From assembly GCF_001037495.1 (NCBI RefSeq), contig NZ_KQ089822.1, positions 2,807,838 to 2,871,837 on the forward strand: DNA of 64,000 bases. The letters run 5' to 3'. This DNA comes from Citrobacter sp. MGH106. Lineage in GTDB: Bacteria; Pseudomonadota; Gammaproteobacteria; Enterobacterales; Enterobacteriaceae. Below the pieces are notes generated by a model. The model saw only the letters and a list, made by a program, of their open reading frames with translations. It made no database searches and had not been told where the DNA came from. The position numbers were made by a program, and so were the translations under genes. Below are positions 20,577 through 32,759 of the stretch, piece after piece. How positions within the stretch are numbered: position 1 is the first letter of the stretch; each line of letters opens with the position of its first letter.

Positions 20577-22328
20577 TTATCTGATTAATTGTTCAGCTTT
20601 TGACACAATTTGTGCACTGGATCGCGCCGTCAGATCGTAATTGTAAATATCTGTACGATATTGGGTACGACCATCAGCTCCAACAAATGCAGTCAGGTAG
20701 TAGAGATTGACTGGAATATTCTGGCGAATATTCACATACCGGGTATCCCCCTGCTTCAGAGCATCCGAGATCCGCGTATCATTCCAGCCCGCATCCTGCA
20801 GCAGCATATTCGCCAGTTCAGAAGCCTTATTGACGCGCACACAACCAGAGCTCAGCGCCCGAGTATCTTTCTGGAACAACGTATGATTCGGCGTATCGTG
20901 CAGATAGATAGCATCTGAACTTGGCATATTGAATTTATATCGTCCCAATGAGTTGCGCGCGCCCGGCGCTTGCTGGAAGCGGAACGGCAGATTTGAAGGC
21001 GTAATTGTTGCCCAATCGACCTGCCATGGATCTATCGCCTCTTTGCTGTTCCAGCCACGCATCACGGTATATCCGTGGCGCTCAAGATATCCCGGATCGT
21101 TCCATACCTTGGGCAGAATATCTTTACGTGCCAGCGTCGGTGGGACGTTCCATGGTGGGTTAACGACCACGTTATTCAGCGCACTGCTCATCATCGGCGT
21201 TTTACGGTCAGGTCGCCCGACGATAACGCGGGACGCCAGCACCTGATTACCATTCTGATAATAAACCAGTGAATAAGCGGGAATATTGACCATGATACCG
21301 GTCGATAAATCACCCGGCAGCAGGCGCAAACGCTGAATATTCAGGGCCAGTACGCCGGCACGCTGCGCTGGAGTCACGTTCAACCAGTCACGGGTGGCAG
21401 GTCCAATCGTACCGTCGGCCCCAAGACCTTGCCAGGCCTGAAAACGCTTCACCGCGTCGACAAGCTCACGATCGTAAGCGCTACGCCCTTCTTTTGCTGC
21501 CGTGCTGACTGACGCATCCAGCATCCCGGTACGCCGCAAAATTTCGCGCAGCGCCGGAATGTCTTTACTCCACTCACCCGGGCGCAGCGTAGTCGTGCTG
21601 ATTAATTGCGGCCAGGGGCGTGAATCCCCCACCAGCTTCAGCAATGACTCATGCATCACTGAATACTGCGGATGCTGAGGCGTCAGGCTGGCAATAAACG
21701 AGGTTAACAGACCATTATCGAGGGCCACCTGCCATTGGTTAATCACCGAGAGCGGCGGCGTCGCCAGCGCATAAGGCTTATCGCTGTAAAGCCAGCGGTT
21801 ACCTTTAACGGGGATATTGGCAATGAAGTGAAGATAACCCATCATCGCGTCAGAAAGAACAGCATCCCGCGCCAGCCCCGTTACGCCTGGATCGGTCAAT
21901 AACGCTACCCAGGTGTTAAACTGCGGCTGAAAACCGGCAATAGCCACCTCGGCTAACTGTTGCTGAAAAGCTTTTACCGCATCACGATTTTCCCACATCG
22001 GTTTCATTTCGCGTGCGGCGTACAGCAGTTCCAGTTGGCTCATATAAACTGGCGTATAACCTGCCGGAAGTTGAGATTGTAATTCTGCGCGGGCTTTATC
22101 CACAGACACGCCATCCGGCAGAGGTTGAATCCCCGCCATAATGGCTGTCGCAAAAGATTGTGCCTGCGGTTGTGATAGCGCGGTTGGCTGTTCACTAACA
22201 ACCGCAGAGCTGTCACCAGGAATCATTTCAGGCTCATCGGCCTGTGCATTGAACAGTGGAGCGAATGTTACGGCCAGGCACAAACTGATTGCCGACAGCC
22301 GACGACCACACATTTTATTAAGCAACAT
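20577..22328 (-). CDS. ldtD: L,D-transpeptidase LdtD (YcbB)
   Basis: 583 residues from the ATG complement at 22326-22328 ([20 protein letters not shown]), preceded by GGGGGCAAGGG. An N-terminal signal peptide is cleaved near FNAQA. Then come a helical scaffold, a peptidoglycan-binding helix bundle ([32 protein letters not shown]) and the YkuD catalytic domain with HDTPN and the cysteine motif SSGCVRVN. It makes 3-3 (mDap-mDap) peptidoglycan cross-links, independent of penicillin-binding proteins and linked to beta-lactam resistance and repair of outer-membrane assembly defects. It is about 32 residues shorter than K-12 LdtD (615), because the proline/threonine-rich linker before the PG-binding helices is nearly missing ([16 protein letters not shown] here). 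Confidence 0.95.
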   Translation of the reverse strand: MLLNKMCGRRLSAISLCLAVTFAPLFNAQADEPEMIPGDSSAVVSEQPTALSQPQAQSFATAIMAGIQPLPDGVSVDKARAELQSQLPAGYTPVYMSQLELLYAAREMKPMWENRDAVKAFQQQLAEVAIAGFQPQFNTWVALLTDPGVTGLARDAVLSDAMMGYLHFIANIPVKGNRWLYSDKPYALATPPLSVINQWQVALDNGLLTSFIASLTPQHPQYSVMHESLLKLVGDSRPWPQLISTTTLRPGEWSKDIPALREILRRTGMLDASVSTAAKEGRSAYDRELVDAVKRFQAWQGLGADGTIGPATRDWLNVTPAQRAGVLALNIQRLRLLPGDLSTGIMVNIPAYSLVYYQNGNQVLASRVIVGRPDRKTPMMSSALNNVVVNPPWNVPPTLARKDILPKVWNDPGYLERHGYTVMRGWNSKEAIDPWQVDWATITPSNLPFRFQQAPGARNSLGRYKFNMPSSDAIYLHDTPNHTLFQKDTRALSSGCVRVNKASELANMLLQDAGWNDTRISDALKQGDTRYVNIRQNIPVNLYYLTAFVGADGRTQYRTDIYNYDLTARSSAQIVSKAEQLIR

Positions 22329-22557
22329 CCCTTGCCCCCTGTTTTCTTTATCATACTCTGAATAGCCAGGCCGCATGCTCATCTCCATTCATCATGGGCT
22401 GGACCTGAAAAACGCCAATACAATCTAAAGTATGACGAGCAAGCCTGGTTTACTCGTCAGGCTTACCTTCAGTATATAAACATCAAAAATTTTTTGCCTG
22501 ACCTAATGTAAAGAAGTTTAAAGAAATTTCACCCAGCAAACCGGGTTTTCATAAAAG

Positions 22558-22586
22558 AATAAAGCGGCCTTTTGGCCGCTTTATTA
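22558..22586 (-). terminator. Terminator of the muk operon
   Basis: The perfect 12-bp stem AATAAAGCGGCC/GGCCGCTTTATT (558-569 with 574-585) with a TTTT loop lies 8 bp after the mukB stop. Confidence 0.85.
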
Positions 22587-22593
22587 CTTATAC

Positions 22594-25500
22594 TTAGCTT
22601 GCCTGCGAGGAGGCATCTTCGATTCCCGGCAGCGGCTCCGGTAACTGAGGTGCAAAGCCGCGCAGGCCAACCACATGAACGTGCTCGGTATTCTGGAAGA
22701 CCTTACGCACCAGTTTATAGGTGGTGCCTTTCTCAGGACTGATGTTTTCCGGCGCAGCGATAATAAGCTGCATCTGCAGCCTCTCGCAAAGCTCAAACAG
22801 GGTCGCGATAGAGCGCGCATCCAGTCGGGCTGCTTCATCAAGGAACAGCAGGCGACATGGGGAAATATCTTTCCCGCGCAGCCTACGGCCTTCATCTTCC
22901 CAGCTTTGCACAACCATCACCAAAATCGACATCCCGGTTCCGATCGCTTCACCCGTTGACAGAGCACCGGATTCAGCACGCAACCAGCCGTCGGAACCAC
23001 GGTTAACTTCGACTTCCATTTCCAGATAGTTACGGTAGTCCAGTAGTTCTTCACCGATGGTTTGCGGCGTGCGTTGTCCCATGTCTATCTGCGGATTAAG
23101 ACGCTGATACAGCTTCGCCAGCGCTTCGGAGAAGGTCAGACGGTTGCTGTTAAACAGATCCTGATGCTGTTCATGTTGCTCAGAAAGTACATCCAGCAAG
23201 GTGGCATGCGTTTCACGCACATTCACGTTCAGACGAACGCTGTTCACCTGACCAAACGATACGCTTTGCAGTCCCTGGTTCAGCATACGAATACGGTTTT
23301 GCTCGCGCTGGATAGTCTTACGGATGATGTTCGCCACGCTGCGTGAGCTGATCGCCAGCTTCTGTTCGCGAGAGGTTAATTCTTCCGTCAGGCGGCTCAG
23401 CTCAATTTCCATCTGTTCGATGGCCTCAACCGGATCGTCGGTACGAATAATATCCTGACGGATACGTTCGCGCAGATGCTGATAAACCGCTACAAAGAAC
23501 TGAATTTTACGTTCTGGCCGTTTTGGATCTTCAGACATGCGCAGCACGTCGCGCAAATGTTCGTTATCTGCCACCGCCAGACGCAACGCCCCCAGCGCCT
23601 TATCCGACATCGAACGCAATTCATCACCGGAAAGATAAGCCAGTTCACGACGGTGCAGACGGCGTTCAACACCGTTATCTTTCACCATCCGCATCACCGC
23701 GCACCACCCGGCTTTCGCCGTGACTACCTGCTCACGCATTTCGTGATAATCCCGCTCCAGCTTACGCAACCTGCGGGTTAAGTTATCCATCTCTGCTTCG
23801 CAGAAGGTGAGCGCTTTTTCCAGCTGGTTTCGGCGCGCACGGTTGTTACTCAACTGTGCATGCAGTTCATCACGACGAATACGCGCGCGTTCTTCCGCGC
23901 CGCTGTCAGCGCGAACACCGATATCCTGCAGTTCGCGTTGTAAATCGTTCAGCAGCTCTTTTTTGGTGTCGTAGGAGCTTTTCAGTGAGGCCATGACCTG
24001 GCTGTACTGGCTCAACTGTGCAGCATGGCTGCGCAGCGCTTCACGGGCGCGAGTACGCTCCGCTTCCGCATGTTCCAGACGTTCACGTAGCTTCTCGTTC
24101 AGATCGCTATTGCCGTTAAGCATTTCAGCAGAGTCAGAATAGCTAAAGTGCGCCCGACGCTGTACGACTTCGGTCAGCGCGAAAGCCTGTTGACGTGCAT
24201 CACGCTGTACCTGCTGGGAATACGCGTAGTCTTCTTTGAGTTGTTCAAACTGCTCGGGGTCATTTTGCAGAACCGAAACGATCGGTTCCAGTTTGGCCAG
24301 TTGATTGCCATGCTGCTGAACAAAGCGTGCCGCTTCCTCGGCTTCATCCAGGCGTTCGCGAATTTCGTCCACGCGATCGGCGAGCGTATCATCTGCCAGC
24401 AGATTCAATCGCGGCAACAGGCGGTTCAGGGCAGAGACGCCCTCTTTCGCCTGTTCAAACTGCATACGCTGCTGTTGGTTATCATTTTCATGATTGGTCA
24501 ACGCACGTTCCAGTTCTACACGACGGCTGTTTAATTGACGAATTTCCGCTTCCGGGTCGGCTTCAAACGCAACCGACAGATGGCTACCGATAAAACGGCT
24601 AAACGCCTGATGCAAACGCTGAGTTTTCTGGACGTCAAAAGAGAGCGTGGCGAAACGTTCGGACAGCCCCTCACGTTCAGCATGCAGGGTTTCAATGCGG
24701 CTTTCCCGCGCGGCACGACCAAAAATTGGTACTGTCGGGAAGCGGGAATAACGCCACTGACGTTCAGCGGTTTTCACCACCACCGCTTTTTCCAGCTCAT
24801 CCACGCTGAAGACGCTGTCATCGAACGACTGCGGATCCCCTTCGATGAAATAGAGATCTTCCGGGCAATCTGTCAGTCCTTCGAGTTGCCCGGTGATGAG
24901 TGAGAGATCCGGCACAACAATGGCATGGCGTGACGGACCATACAGCGCGGAGAAGTACGGTGCATCTTCAAGGCTAACGTCGTCATAGATTTCAGACAGC
25001 AGCACGCCGCCGAAGCGTTCCGCCAGCGCATTCAGACGTTGATCTTCCGCACCACCCGGCTGGCTTAAGCGCTCAATCTCTTCATCGACGGCGTTTTTAC
25101 GCGCACCGACTTCATCACGCTCAACAATGGCTTCACGTTCGCGTTCCAGCAGTTGTTGCAGATATTCAGTAACCTCCTGGCTGGAGGTGAACTCTTCGCC
25201 GCACTGCTCGCTGAGCTGATTCAGGCTATTTTGCGCCGCCAGCCAGACAGGAGCACGTTGCATTAAATGCTGAATGCGGGATTGCAGTTGCTCCTGCTCC
25301 TGACGCAGCGTCATACGCTGTTCGCTGGCAGACGACACGCTATCAGACAAGGAAGCGATACGAGCTTCCAGCTCCTGATGCAGGGCTTCCAGCTCATCAA
25401 TATCGAAATGTTTGCCCTGACGTTTACAGAACTCCGCCAGCAGACGTTCCGCTTCCTGTTGTTCGCGCAGGCGCTGTTCCAGCTCACCCAGGCGCATACG

Positions 25501-27054
25501 CAGCGGTTGAACCTGTTCCGCCAGATGACGCTGCTCAACGCCTTCACGCAACAATTCACGAGCAACGCTCCAGGCTTCCCCGCGCGCCAGTGGGCCGTTG
25601 ATCGCCACTACCAACTGGTAAGCCTGTTCGAACTGACTGTGCGCGGTTTGCGCCACGCTCATTTTCTGTTCCAGCGTCAGCAGTTTTTCAGTAGCTTCTT
25701 GCTCTTTTGCCTGGAAGGTTTCCAGCCATTCCGCCGCGCTGTCCGCCGTCAGATCCGGTAAATGGCAGAGCTCTTTAGCCCGGCTCAACGCCTGAATCGC
25801 CTGGGTGTACTGAATGGCTCGTGTTTGCTGAACGTCCAGCGCTTGCTGGTAATCGGCAAGCTGGCTTTTCAGCTCATCCACTTCCAGTTCGGCGGCTTCC
25901 GCACGAGCCTCATTTTCATCCTGGCGGTCAGCGGCTTCCGCTACCACTTCATTTTGTTCTTCGAGGCGGATCTGCAACTCTTCGAGATCCGCTTCATAGC
26001 GTTCGATTTTTTCCTGCTGCCGGAGCGCGGTTTGCACCAGATTCAGGTGATCGCTGGCCGCCTGATAATCGGCTTCAAGGTCGCCTTCCGCACCGTTATG
26101 TTCGCCCAGCTCGCGCGCCATCTCGACATGCTTGTACTGTTCCGCCGCCAGCTGTTTGCGCGAGGTATACAACTCGCGACGATATTCCAGCGCTTTATCC
26201 AGATGAATGCGACGCTCGTTGGCGTGGCGCATATAGTCCGCCGCCACATAGTTCGTTGCCTCGCTGATCAGGTGCTTAAACAAGTCGCGGTCAGACTGAG
26301 TTACGCGTATTGCTTCCAGCGTCATGCGGTTTTCCCGCAATGCGGCTTCCATATCCTGGAACGCTTTACGCACCCCGCCGTTTTCTGGCAACAGATAGTC
26401 GCGCAGTGAACGGGTAATGGCGCTGGAAATCCCGCCGTACAGTGAAGCTTCGATCAGGCGATAGAATTTACTACGGTCGGAAGCTGAGCGCAGACGACGG
26501 GCGATGATGCCCAAATCGAACATCAGTGAGTGGTAATCGGTTATTGAGTTGAACTGCTTAAACTGCACGCCTTCCATCTCATCGAGCTTCTCTTTCAGCT
26601 CTGGAAGAGACAGGACGCGAGCCTGGCGCTCGTTCAGCGTTTCCGTTACCAGCTCGGTTGGCTGTACCGACATCGGCAGCCCCTGAATGGCAAACGGCTT
26701 GATATCAACTTTACGGTCGCGCCCGGCCACCTGTTGCAGACGAACGCCGACGACTACGCGCTGATGACGCGAGTTGAGGACATCGAGCATGGAGTAGCAG
26801 ACACCCGCTTTTAGCTTACCGTGCAGGCCTTTATCACGTGAACCGCTGGTCGCACCGGCTTCCGTGGTGTTACGGAAATGCAGCAGGGTTAAGTCCGGGA
26901 TTAACGCCGTAACAAACGCCGCCATGGTAGTGGATTTACCCGCACCGTTACCCCCCGACAAGGTGGTAACCAGTTCATCGAGATCAAACGTACGGGCAAA
27001 AAAACCATTCCAGTTAATCAGCGTAAGTGAGCGAAATTTACCGCGTTCAATCAT
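22594..27054 (-). CDS. mukB: Chromosome condensin subunit MukB (SMC-like ATPase)
   Basis: 1486 residues, the same as E. coli. Walker [10 protein letters not shown] at about 34-42; long coiled coils (about 280-640 and 820-1100) around a globular hinge (about 645-800); signature [10 protein letters not shown] and Walker B/D-loop [11 protein letters not shown] near the C-terminus. It forms dimers that with MukE and MukF extrude DNA loops, organise the nucleoid and recruit topoisomerase IV through the hinge. It overlaps the mukE stop by 1 bp and is the last gene of the cmoM-mukF-mukE-mukB operon. Large open frames on the opposite strand are codon-bias artefacts. Confidence 0.98.
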   Translation of the reverse strand: MIERGKFRSLTLINWNGFFARTFDLDELVTTLSGGNGAGKSTTMAAFVTALIPDLTLLHFRNTTEAGATSGSRDKGLHGKLKAGVCYSMLDVLNSRHQRVVVGVRLQQVAGRDRKVDIKPFAIQGLPMSVQPTELVTETLNERQARVLSLPELKEKLDEMEGVQFKQFNSITDYHSLMFDLGIIARRLRSASDRSKFYRLIEASLYGGISSAITRSLRDYLLPENGGVRKAFQDMEAALRENRMTLEAIRVTQSDRDLFKHLISEATNYVAADYMRHANERRIHLDKALEYRRELYTSRKQLAAEQYKHVEMARELGEHNGAEGDLEADYQAASDHLNLVQTALRQQEKIERYEADLEELQIRLEEQNEVVAEAADRQDENEARAEAAELEVDELKSQLADYQQALDVQQTRAIQYTQAIQALSRAKELCHLPDLTADSAAEWLETFQAKEQEATEKLLTLEQKMSVAQTAHSQFEQAYQLVVAINGPLARGEAWSVARELLREGVEQRHLAEQVQPLRMRLGELEQRLREQQEAERLLAEFCKRQGKHFDIDELEALHQELEARIASLSDSVSSASEQRMTLRQEQEQLQSRIQHLMQRAPVWLAAQNSLNQLSEQCGEEFTSSQEVTEYLQQLLEREREAIVERDEVGARKNAVDEEIERLSQPGGAEDQRLNALAERFGGVLLSEIYDDVSLEDAPYFSALYGPSRHAIVVPDLSLITGQLEGLTDCPEDLYFIEGDPQSFDDSVFSVDELEKAVVVKTAERQWRYSRFPTVPIFGRAARESRIETLHAEREGLSERFATLSFDVQKTQRLHQAFSRFIGSHLSVAFEADPEAEIRQLNSRRVELERALTNHENDNQQQRMQFEQAKEGVSALNRLLPRLNLLADDTLADRVDEIRERLDEAEEAARFVQQHGNQLAKLEPIVSVLQNDPEQFEQLKEDYAYSQQVQRDARQQAFALTEVVQRRAHFSYSDSAEMLNGNSDLNEKLRERLEHAEAERTRAREALRSHAAQLSQYSQVMASLKSSYDTKKELLNDLQRELQDIGVRADSGAEERARIRRDELHAQLSNNRARRNQLEKALTFCEAEMDNLTRRLRKLERDYHEMREQVVTAKAGWCAVMRMVKDNGVERRLHRRELAYLSGDELRSMSDKALGALRLAVADNEHLRDVLRMSEDPKRPERKIQFFVAVYQHLRERIRQDIIRTDDPVEAIEQMEIELSRLTEELTSREQKLAISSRSVANIIRKTIQREQNRIRMLNQGLQSVSFGQVNSVRLNVNVRETHATLLDVLSEQHEQHQDLFNSNRLTFSEALAKLYQRLNPQIDMGQRTPQTIGEELLDYRNYLEMEVEVNRGSDGWLRAESGALSTGEAIGTGMSILVMVVQSWEDEGRRLRGKDISPCRLLFLDEAARLDARSIATLFELCERLQMQLIIAAPENISPEKGTTYKLVRKVFQNTEHVHVVGLRGFAPQLPEPLPGIEDASSQAS

Positions 27055-27758
27055 TATTCTTCCTCTCCCCTGTCCGGCTGATTCTCTTCTGGCTCATCAT
27101 TGAGTTGCAGGCGGTTTTCGACCGACATCGCTTCACCATCACGAATTAAGCGACGCTGCGCTTCGCGCGGATCGTCGCCGCTGCGGACATCCGCGCCAAA
27201 GCGGAAAACAGATTCCGTAATACGGAATTTGCTGCTGTCATGGCCCATAAACCACACCATACCTAAGCGACGCAGGCGGTTGAGAGAAGAACGCACCTTT
27301 TCCTGCAGCTTCTGGCGGTCAACGTCCGAACCCGTAGAGCGGTTATTCACCAGTCTGAGCAATTTTGCTTCGTCAGCCAGCGTCAGCAGTTCGTCATACA
27401 GCTCCTGCTGGGTAAAAATCCCTTCATTCGCCAGGCGTTCCGGGCTGAGATAGAGATAACAAAGAATTTTACCCACCATCATATCCAGTTCAGACAAGAC
27501 GGAACGCGGAATGAGCGTCGTCGAACGCGGACGAAGGTAGAAAAACCCCTCCGGAGCACGGATCAATTCCACGTTATAGCGGCTGTAAAACTCTTCAAAG
27601 TATTCCTGAAAATCCATCAGGAAGGCATGATTGTCCAGCTCATCCAGGCCAATGTGTCGACCCGAACGCAATGCGCTGTCCAGCGCCGGAAATAACGGAT
27701 TCGCCAGCGCTTGCGCCAGCTTAACCGGCATCACTTTTTCAATATTTGTCAATGACAT
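27054..27758 (-). CDS. mukE: Condensin accessory subunit MukE
   Basis: 234 residues from the ATG complement at 27756-27758 ([20 protein letters not shown]), which matches E. coli length. A longer in-frame start at 27785 lies deeper within mukF and is rejected. It is a winged-helix (KITE) protein that sits as a dimer on the MukF linker and links to MukB heads. The acidic tail [15 protein letters not shown] is typical. Its start lies about 20 bp inside the end of mukF and its stop shares a base with mukB's start, implying tight translational coupling. Confidence 0.96.
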   Translation of the reverse strand: MSLTNIEKVMPVKLAQALANPLFPALDSALRSGRHIGLDELDNHAFLMDFQEYFEEFYSRYNVELIRAPEGFFYLRPRSTTLIPRSVLSELDMMVGKILCYLYLSPERLANEGIFTQQELYDELLTLADEAKLLRLVNNRSTGSDVDRQKLQEKVRSSLNRLRRLGMVWFMGHDSSKFRITESVFRFGADVRSGDDPREAQRRLIRDGEAMSVENRLQLNDEPEENQPDRGEEE

Positions 27759-29061
27759 GCGCCTGTACCTTGGCTCCGTAATCATTAATCGGCTGCCATT
27801 TGGCTGGCAGTCCGGTGAAATCTGCTTGCGCTACGCCAAGGCGTACCGCCTGATCGATAACAATACGCGCTACGTCGAAGTGACGCGCACGTGGGTATTG
27901 CGCCAGATACTCGCGCACTACCAAACCGAGATCCAGTGGCGTTTGTCTGGATTTATAGATAGCCAACTGTTCTTCAATAATCGCCGCCAGTTGTTCGCGG
28001 ATCTCGTTAAATTCTTCATATTCCAGGTCCGGCGGAAGCTCCCCGGTAACCTCTTCATCACGCAACACCATCTCTTCGTCACGCATGTCCAGCAATCGGT
28101 CGGCATTGGCATAAGTCAATGCCCACGGATCGTCAAAATATGTCTGCACAGACTGGCGCAAGCGCTGGGCAAAGACGCGGTTTTTATCCATATCAATCGC
28201 GGTGCGGATAAATTTATGTACGTGTCGATCGTAGCCAATCCACAAATCAATGGATTGCTGGCCCCAACTAATAATTCGGTCAAGTTTGCTTTGTAAGTCA
28301 AATACCAGACGGTCAACGAAATGCAGGTCGTCATGCGTCATCGTGGCATCCTGAATACGCAACAGATTAGCCTGTAGCTTATCACCCGCCGCTTCCAGCG
28401 TGTCCTGCAACTCACGCAGCGTACCGGAAGTTTCAGACAGCAGCATTTCACAGCTGGAAATCGCAGCCCGCCAGTCTTTATTCAGCAATTGCGCAATGTC
28501 ATCTTTAACCTGTTGCTGTTGCTCATCCATAATGCGCTGCGTCAGATCGATGCTGTCAAAAATTTCCGCCACCGAGTATTTCAGCGGAGCGTAAACGTTG
28601 CGGTGCCAGTGGAACTCATCGCCGCCTTCATCCGCCGCGTCTGCTGCACGCTTTAGCTCACCTGCCACAATCGACAACTGCATTGACAGCCGCAACGTGG
28701 AGAATTCTCGCTGGCGAATATAGTAATCGGTGATGCCAATCCCGAGCGGCGTCAAACGATAAATGGCGTTCCCTTCCGCCTGTTCGCTGGTAAAGCGGTT
28801 CAGCAGACGTTGACGCACCATATCGTTGATCGCGTTGTTGGCGCGAACGCCGATGGTTTCGCTGGTTTGCTCAAACGCATCACTCACATGGCGGAACGCA
28901 TCCACCAGTTCACCTTCACTCATCTCGCCGTCCAGTCGTTCGCCGTTTAGCGTAGCCACAGCCAACAGGAACGAAAGTCTGTCTACCGGCAGAGAGATAG
29001 AGAAGTCATTTTTTCTGGCCCAGGCAACCAGTTCGGGGACTGTCTGGGAAAATTCACTCAT
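27739..29061 (-). CDS. mukF: Condensin kleisin subunit MukF
   Basis: 440 residues. The N-terminal winged-helix dimerisation domain (about 1-110) is followed by a helical bundle (120-290), the MukE-binding middle, and a C-terminal winged-helix that caps the MukB head (end [21 protein letters not shown]). It is the kleisin bridge of the MukBEF complex. It lies 3 bp downstream of the cmoM stop. Confidence 0.97.
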   Translation of the reverse strand: MSEFSQTVPELVAWARKNDFSISLPVDRLSFLLAVATLNGERLDGEMSEGELVDAFRHVSDAFEQTSETIGVRANNAINDMVRQRLLNRFTSEQAEGNAIYRLTPLGIGITDYYIRQREFSTLRLSMQLSIVAGELKRAADAADEGGDEFHWHRNVYAPLKYSVAEIFDSIDLTQRIMDEQQQQVKDDIAQLLNKDWRAAISSCEMLLSETSGTLRELQDTLEAAGDKLQANLLRIQDATMTHDDLHFVDRLVFDLQSKLDRIISWGQQSIDLWIGYDRHVHKFIRTAIDMDKNRVFAQRLRQSVQTYFDDPWALTYANADRLLDMRDEEMVLRDEEVTGELPPDLEYEEFNEIREQLAAIIEEQLAIYKSRQTPLDLGLVVREYLAQYPRARHFDVARIVIDQAVRLGVAQADFTGLPAKWQPINDYGAKVQAHVIDKY

Positions 29062-29064
29062 AAG

Positions 29065-29844
29065 TTATCCTTGCATCTGCGGTTTGCGCGCGGTGACATG
29101 AATATAACGACCAAGGCTGATATACGGCTCCTGGCGGCAATAGCGCGTTTCTAACTCAAGTAACATTTCATAACCGTCACGCTGTTTATGTTTTTCTCGC
29201 AGATAATCATGAAACACGCGTACGCCAGTCTTACCGGTTATCTGCCAACCGATATCCTCCAGCCACTGGTAAACCTGCTGAGGATCACGCGGGTAGTCTG
29301 GTGAAAGCGTACGTTTTTTACGTTTTGGCATCCCAACCTGCACATAGTCAAAATTCCCTGCGACCATGTTATGCATCAACAGACCGTTAGCATTGTAGAA
29401 CATTAACGACAGCGCGCCGCCGGGACGTAATACCGACCACAGAGTCTGCAGCATGCTGACCGGTTCAGCCACCCACTCCAGCACAGCATGAAACAATATC
29501 AGATCAACCGGGCTTTCCAAATGCGAAGCAACGTCCTGAGCGGCGCATTGTATAAAATGCATGTTTCCGCTCACACCTTTTGCCTCTGCCGCCTGTTGCG
29601 CACGGGCAATCATCTCGCCGGACAGATCGCATAATGTCACGAAATGCCCACATTCAGCCATTTTGATGGCCGTCTGTCCTTCACCACCGCCGGCGTCCAG
29701 AATGTGTAGTTTTTGCCCACCAAACGTCGTCAGTAAGCGATCCAGATCCTGCCAAAGAATAGCCTGTCTCAGTTGACCTTTGGTGGTACCGTAAATGTTA
29801 CGGGAAAACTTCTCTGCAATGTCATCAAAATTGCGATCCCGCAT
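29065..29844 (-). CDS. cmoM: tRNA 5-carboxymethoxyuridine methyltransferase CmoM (SmtA)
   Basis: 259 residues from the ATG complement at 29842-29844 (MRDRNFDDIAEKFSRNIYGT). It is a class I SAM methyltransferase with motif I LDAGGGEGQTAIKMA at about 48-62. It methylates cmo5U34 to mcmo5U34 in several tRNAs in E. coli. The C-terminus (RKPQMQG) is two residues shorter than K-12. First gene of the muk operon; its link with chromosome condensation is positional, not functional as far as known. Confidence 0.95.
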   Translation of the reverse strand: MRDRNFDDIAEKFSRNIYGTTKGQLRQAILWQDLDRLLTTFGGQKLHILDAGGGEGQTAIKMAECGHFVTLCDLSGEMIARAQQAAEAKGVSGNMHFIQCAAQDVASHLESPVDLILFHAVLEWVAEPVSMLQTLWSVLRPGGALSLMFYNANGLLMHNMVAGNFDYVQVGMPKRKKRTLSPDYPRDPQQVYQWLEDIGWQITGKTGVRVFHDYLREKHKQRDGYEMLLELETRYCRQEPYISLGRYIHVTARKPQMQG

Positions 29845-29979
29845 CGGGCTCTCCACATACTGGCTTTAGGGTGACTAAGTAAAACCGCTATTTTGTCACA
29901 CCCACGCCGAGAATGAACCTTCCTGGTGTAATATCCCTGCAGATCCCCTGCTGTATGGTTAAAAAAGGAACCAAAAAGG

Positions 29980-30759
29980 ATGCTTTTTACGCTGAAGAAA
30001 GTGATTGGCGGTATGATGCTGCCGCTTCCATTGATGCTAATTGTTATGGGCACAGGGCTAGCGCTGGTCTGGTTTAGTCGCTTTCAGAAAACAGGGAAAG
30101 TGTTCATCAGCCTGAGCTGGCTCGCGCTGTTACTGCTCAGCTTGCAACCGGTTGCTGATAGTCTGCTTAAACCTATTGAGGACAAATATCCCACCTGGCA
30201 AGATACGCAAAAAGTGGAATACATTGTGGTTCTGGGCGGGGGCTATACCTGGAACCCGCAGTGGGCACCGAGTTCTAATCTGATCAATAACAGTCTTCCA
30301 CGGCTAAATGAGGGGATTCGTCTGTGGCAAGCCAATCCAGGATCAAAGCTGATCTTTACCGGCGCAGCAGCGAAGACCAACAACGTCAGTACCGCAGAAG
30401 CGGGGGCGCGCGTGGCCGAGTCGCTGGGCGTTCCTCGCAGTAACATTATTACGCTGGATACACCAAAAGATACCGAGGAAGAAGCTGCTGCGGTAAAACA
30501 GGCTATCGGCAACGCGCCTTTCCTGCTGGTGACTTCTGCGTCGCATTTACCGCGAGCGATGATTTTCTTCCAACAAGCCGGGCTGCATCCGCTGCCAGCA
30601 CCAGCCAACCAGTTGGCAATAGACTCGCCGCTGAATCCGTGGGAACGTGCCATTCCGTCGCCCGTCTGGCTTATGCATAGCGATCGCGTCGGTTACGAAA
30701 CTCTGGGCAGGATCTGGCAGTGGCTGAAAGGCTCGTCAGGCGAGCCAGGGCAGCAGTGA
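29980..30759 (+). CDS. elyC: Envelope biogenesis factor ElyC (DUF218)
   Basis: 259 residues, as in E. coli (formerly ycbC). Two N-terminal hydrophobic segments (about 8-30 and 38-55) anchor a periplasmic DUF218 domain with VVLGGGYTWNP, GAAAKTNNVSTAEAGA and TSASHLPRA. The protein is needed for normal peptidoglycan and undecaprenyl-phosphate metabolism at low temperature in E. coli. It is divergent from cmoM. Its last 24 bp overlap the end of convergent ycbJ. Confidence 0.95.
   Translation: MLFTLKKVIGGMMLPLPLMLIVMGTGLALVWFSRFQKTGKVFISLSWLALLLLSLQPVADSLLKPIEDKYPTWQDTQKVEYIVVLGGGYTWNPQWAPSSNLINNSLPRLNEGIRLWQANPGSKLIFTGAAAKTNNVSTAEAGARVAESLGVPRSNIITLDTPKDTEEEAAAVKQAIGNAPFLLVTSASHLPRAMIFFQQAGLHPLPAPANQLAIDSPLNPWERAIPSPVWLMHSDRVGYETLGRIWQWLKGSSGEPGQQ
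30730..30746. terminator. Hairpin at the overlapped ends of elyC and ycbJ
   Basis: GGCTCG/CGAGCC arms (730-735 with 741-746) lie inside the 24-bp overlap of the two convergent coding ends. There is no T-run, so it may simply slow polymerases or protect 3' ends. Confidence 0.35.
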
Positions 30760-31629
30760 TTTGGTCGCCAGGTCAAAATTGGAACGGTTAAAACGACCGG
30801 TATTAACCAGTTGCGCAACCTCATCCCACAATACGTACAACCAGCGCCGCCAGATAAACGACTCTGCCACTGGCGCGCGTTGCAGATACTGCCAGAGCAG
30901 GCTTTCCGCCAGGGCATTATCCATTAGTCGAAACAGCTCATACTCTCTTGGCGCCCATAGCATCAAACCAGGCCCCACCATTGCCAGAAGCTGATCGCTA
31001 CGGGCATCTTTGAGCATACTGCGTAAGCTGAAATTACCGTGGATCAGAACGCAGTTATCGTTAAAGCCTTCAAACAACGCTGGCAAACATTCACGGGTGC
31101 GAAACAGAATCCGTTTGTCCTGCATTGTAAGGCCGGTATTGTTGAACTGGTTTAACGTGCTCCACAGCACTTCAACTCGTTGGCGATACCAGGATGGCCA
31201 TAAATTTTCCTGCGTGTTATCCACCGCGCCAACACAGCCTCGACTATCCTGACGATGCCATGACAGCAAACCTTCCACGATCTGATCTTTTAAATGTTCC
31301 CAGCGTTCTGGCGTTCGGGCGGGCGCTTCCACTGGCACGCCACGTAAGCGTTCAAGTAACAGAACGTCAGGGCCGGGATGTTCTTCGTGGGTTAATACCC
31401 CATAAATGACCGGCATACGTACCGTACCACTGCGCGCCAGCATGGTAGTTTTCCATGCCAACTGCTGTGCCATGCCCGGGGTGGTGAAACTTCGGGCCAT
31501 CAGCGGCATCGGATTTCCCTGGCTGTCGTACAGTGACCACAGCGCCGTATCTACTTTTTCGTTCACGCATTCTATACGACTGAGTTTTTCGCCCAGCAGA
31601 TGGCTGAGTTCGGCACGCAACTGTTCCAT
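30736..31629 (-). CDS. ycbJ: YcbJ, kinase-like (APH fold) protein of unknown function
   Basis: 297 residues, same as K-12. The overall pattern resembles aminoglycoside phosphotransferase/choline kinase-like folds. VLLLERLRGVPVEAPARTPERW resembles the hinge between lobes, and CVLIHGNFSLRSML is at the place of the catalytic HGDxxxxN motif. Here the catalytic Asp is Asn and the metal-binding DxD-like position reads MVGPGLM. So if it is a kinase homologue, it looks catalytically degenerate. No signal peptide. The function is not known to me. It is convergent with elyC and upstream of nothing on its strand for 150 bp. Confidence 0.9.
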   Translation of the reverse strand: MEQLRAELSHLLGEKLSRIECVNEKVDTALWSLYDSQGNPMPLMARSFTTPGMAQQLAWKTTMLARSGTVRMPVIYGVLTHEEHPGPDVLLLERLRGVPVEAPARTPERWEHLKDQIVEGLLSWHRQDSRGCVGAVDNTQENLWPSWYRQRVEVLWSTLNQFNNTGLTMQDKRILFRTRECLPALFEGFNDNCVLIHGNFSLRSMLKDARSDQLLAMVGPGLMLWAPREYELFRLMDNALAESLLWQYLQRAPVAESFIWRRWLYVLWDEVAQLVNTGRFNRSNFDLATKSLLPWLA

Positions 31630-31782
31630 TTCAGATTGCCCTCATAAATGCTACTGCTTTCATAATGAGCGTCGAATAGACAGATGTCACCCGGATGAGA
31701 TCAATTGATGAAAAGAAAAGTGGCGGGAAAAGAGTAACGATACGACACCCCTCCCAAAAACGGGTGGAGTGCCGTGAAAAGA

Positions 31783-32708
<926 letters not shown>

Positions 32709-32759
32709 AGTTCCTCCAGATGGACCGGATTGTGAATACGTAAATATTAACATAATCGC

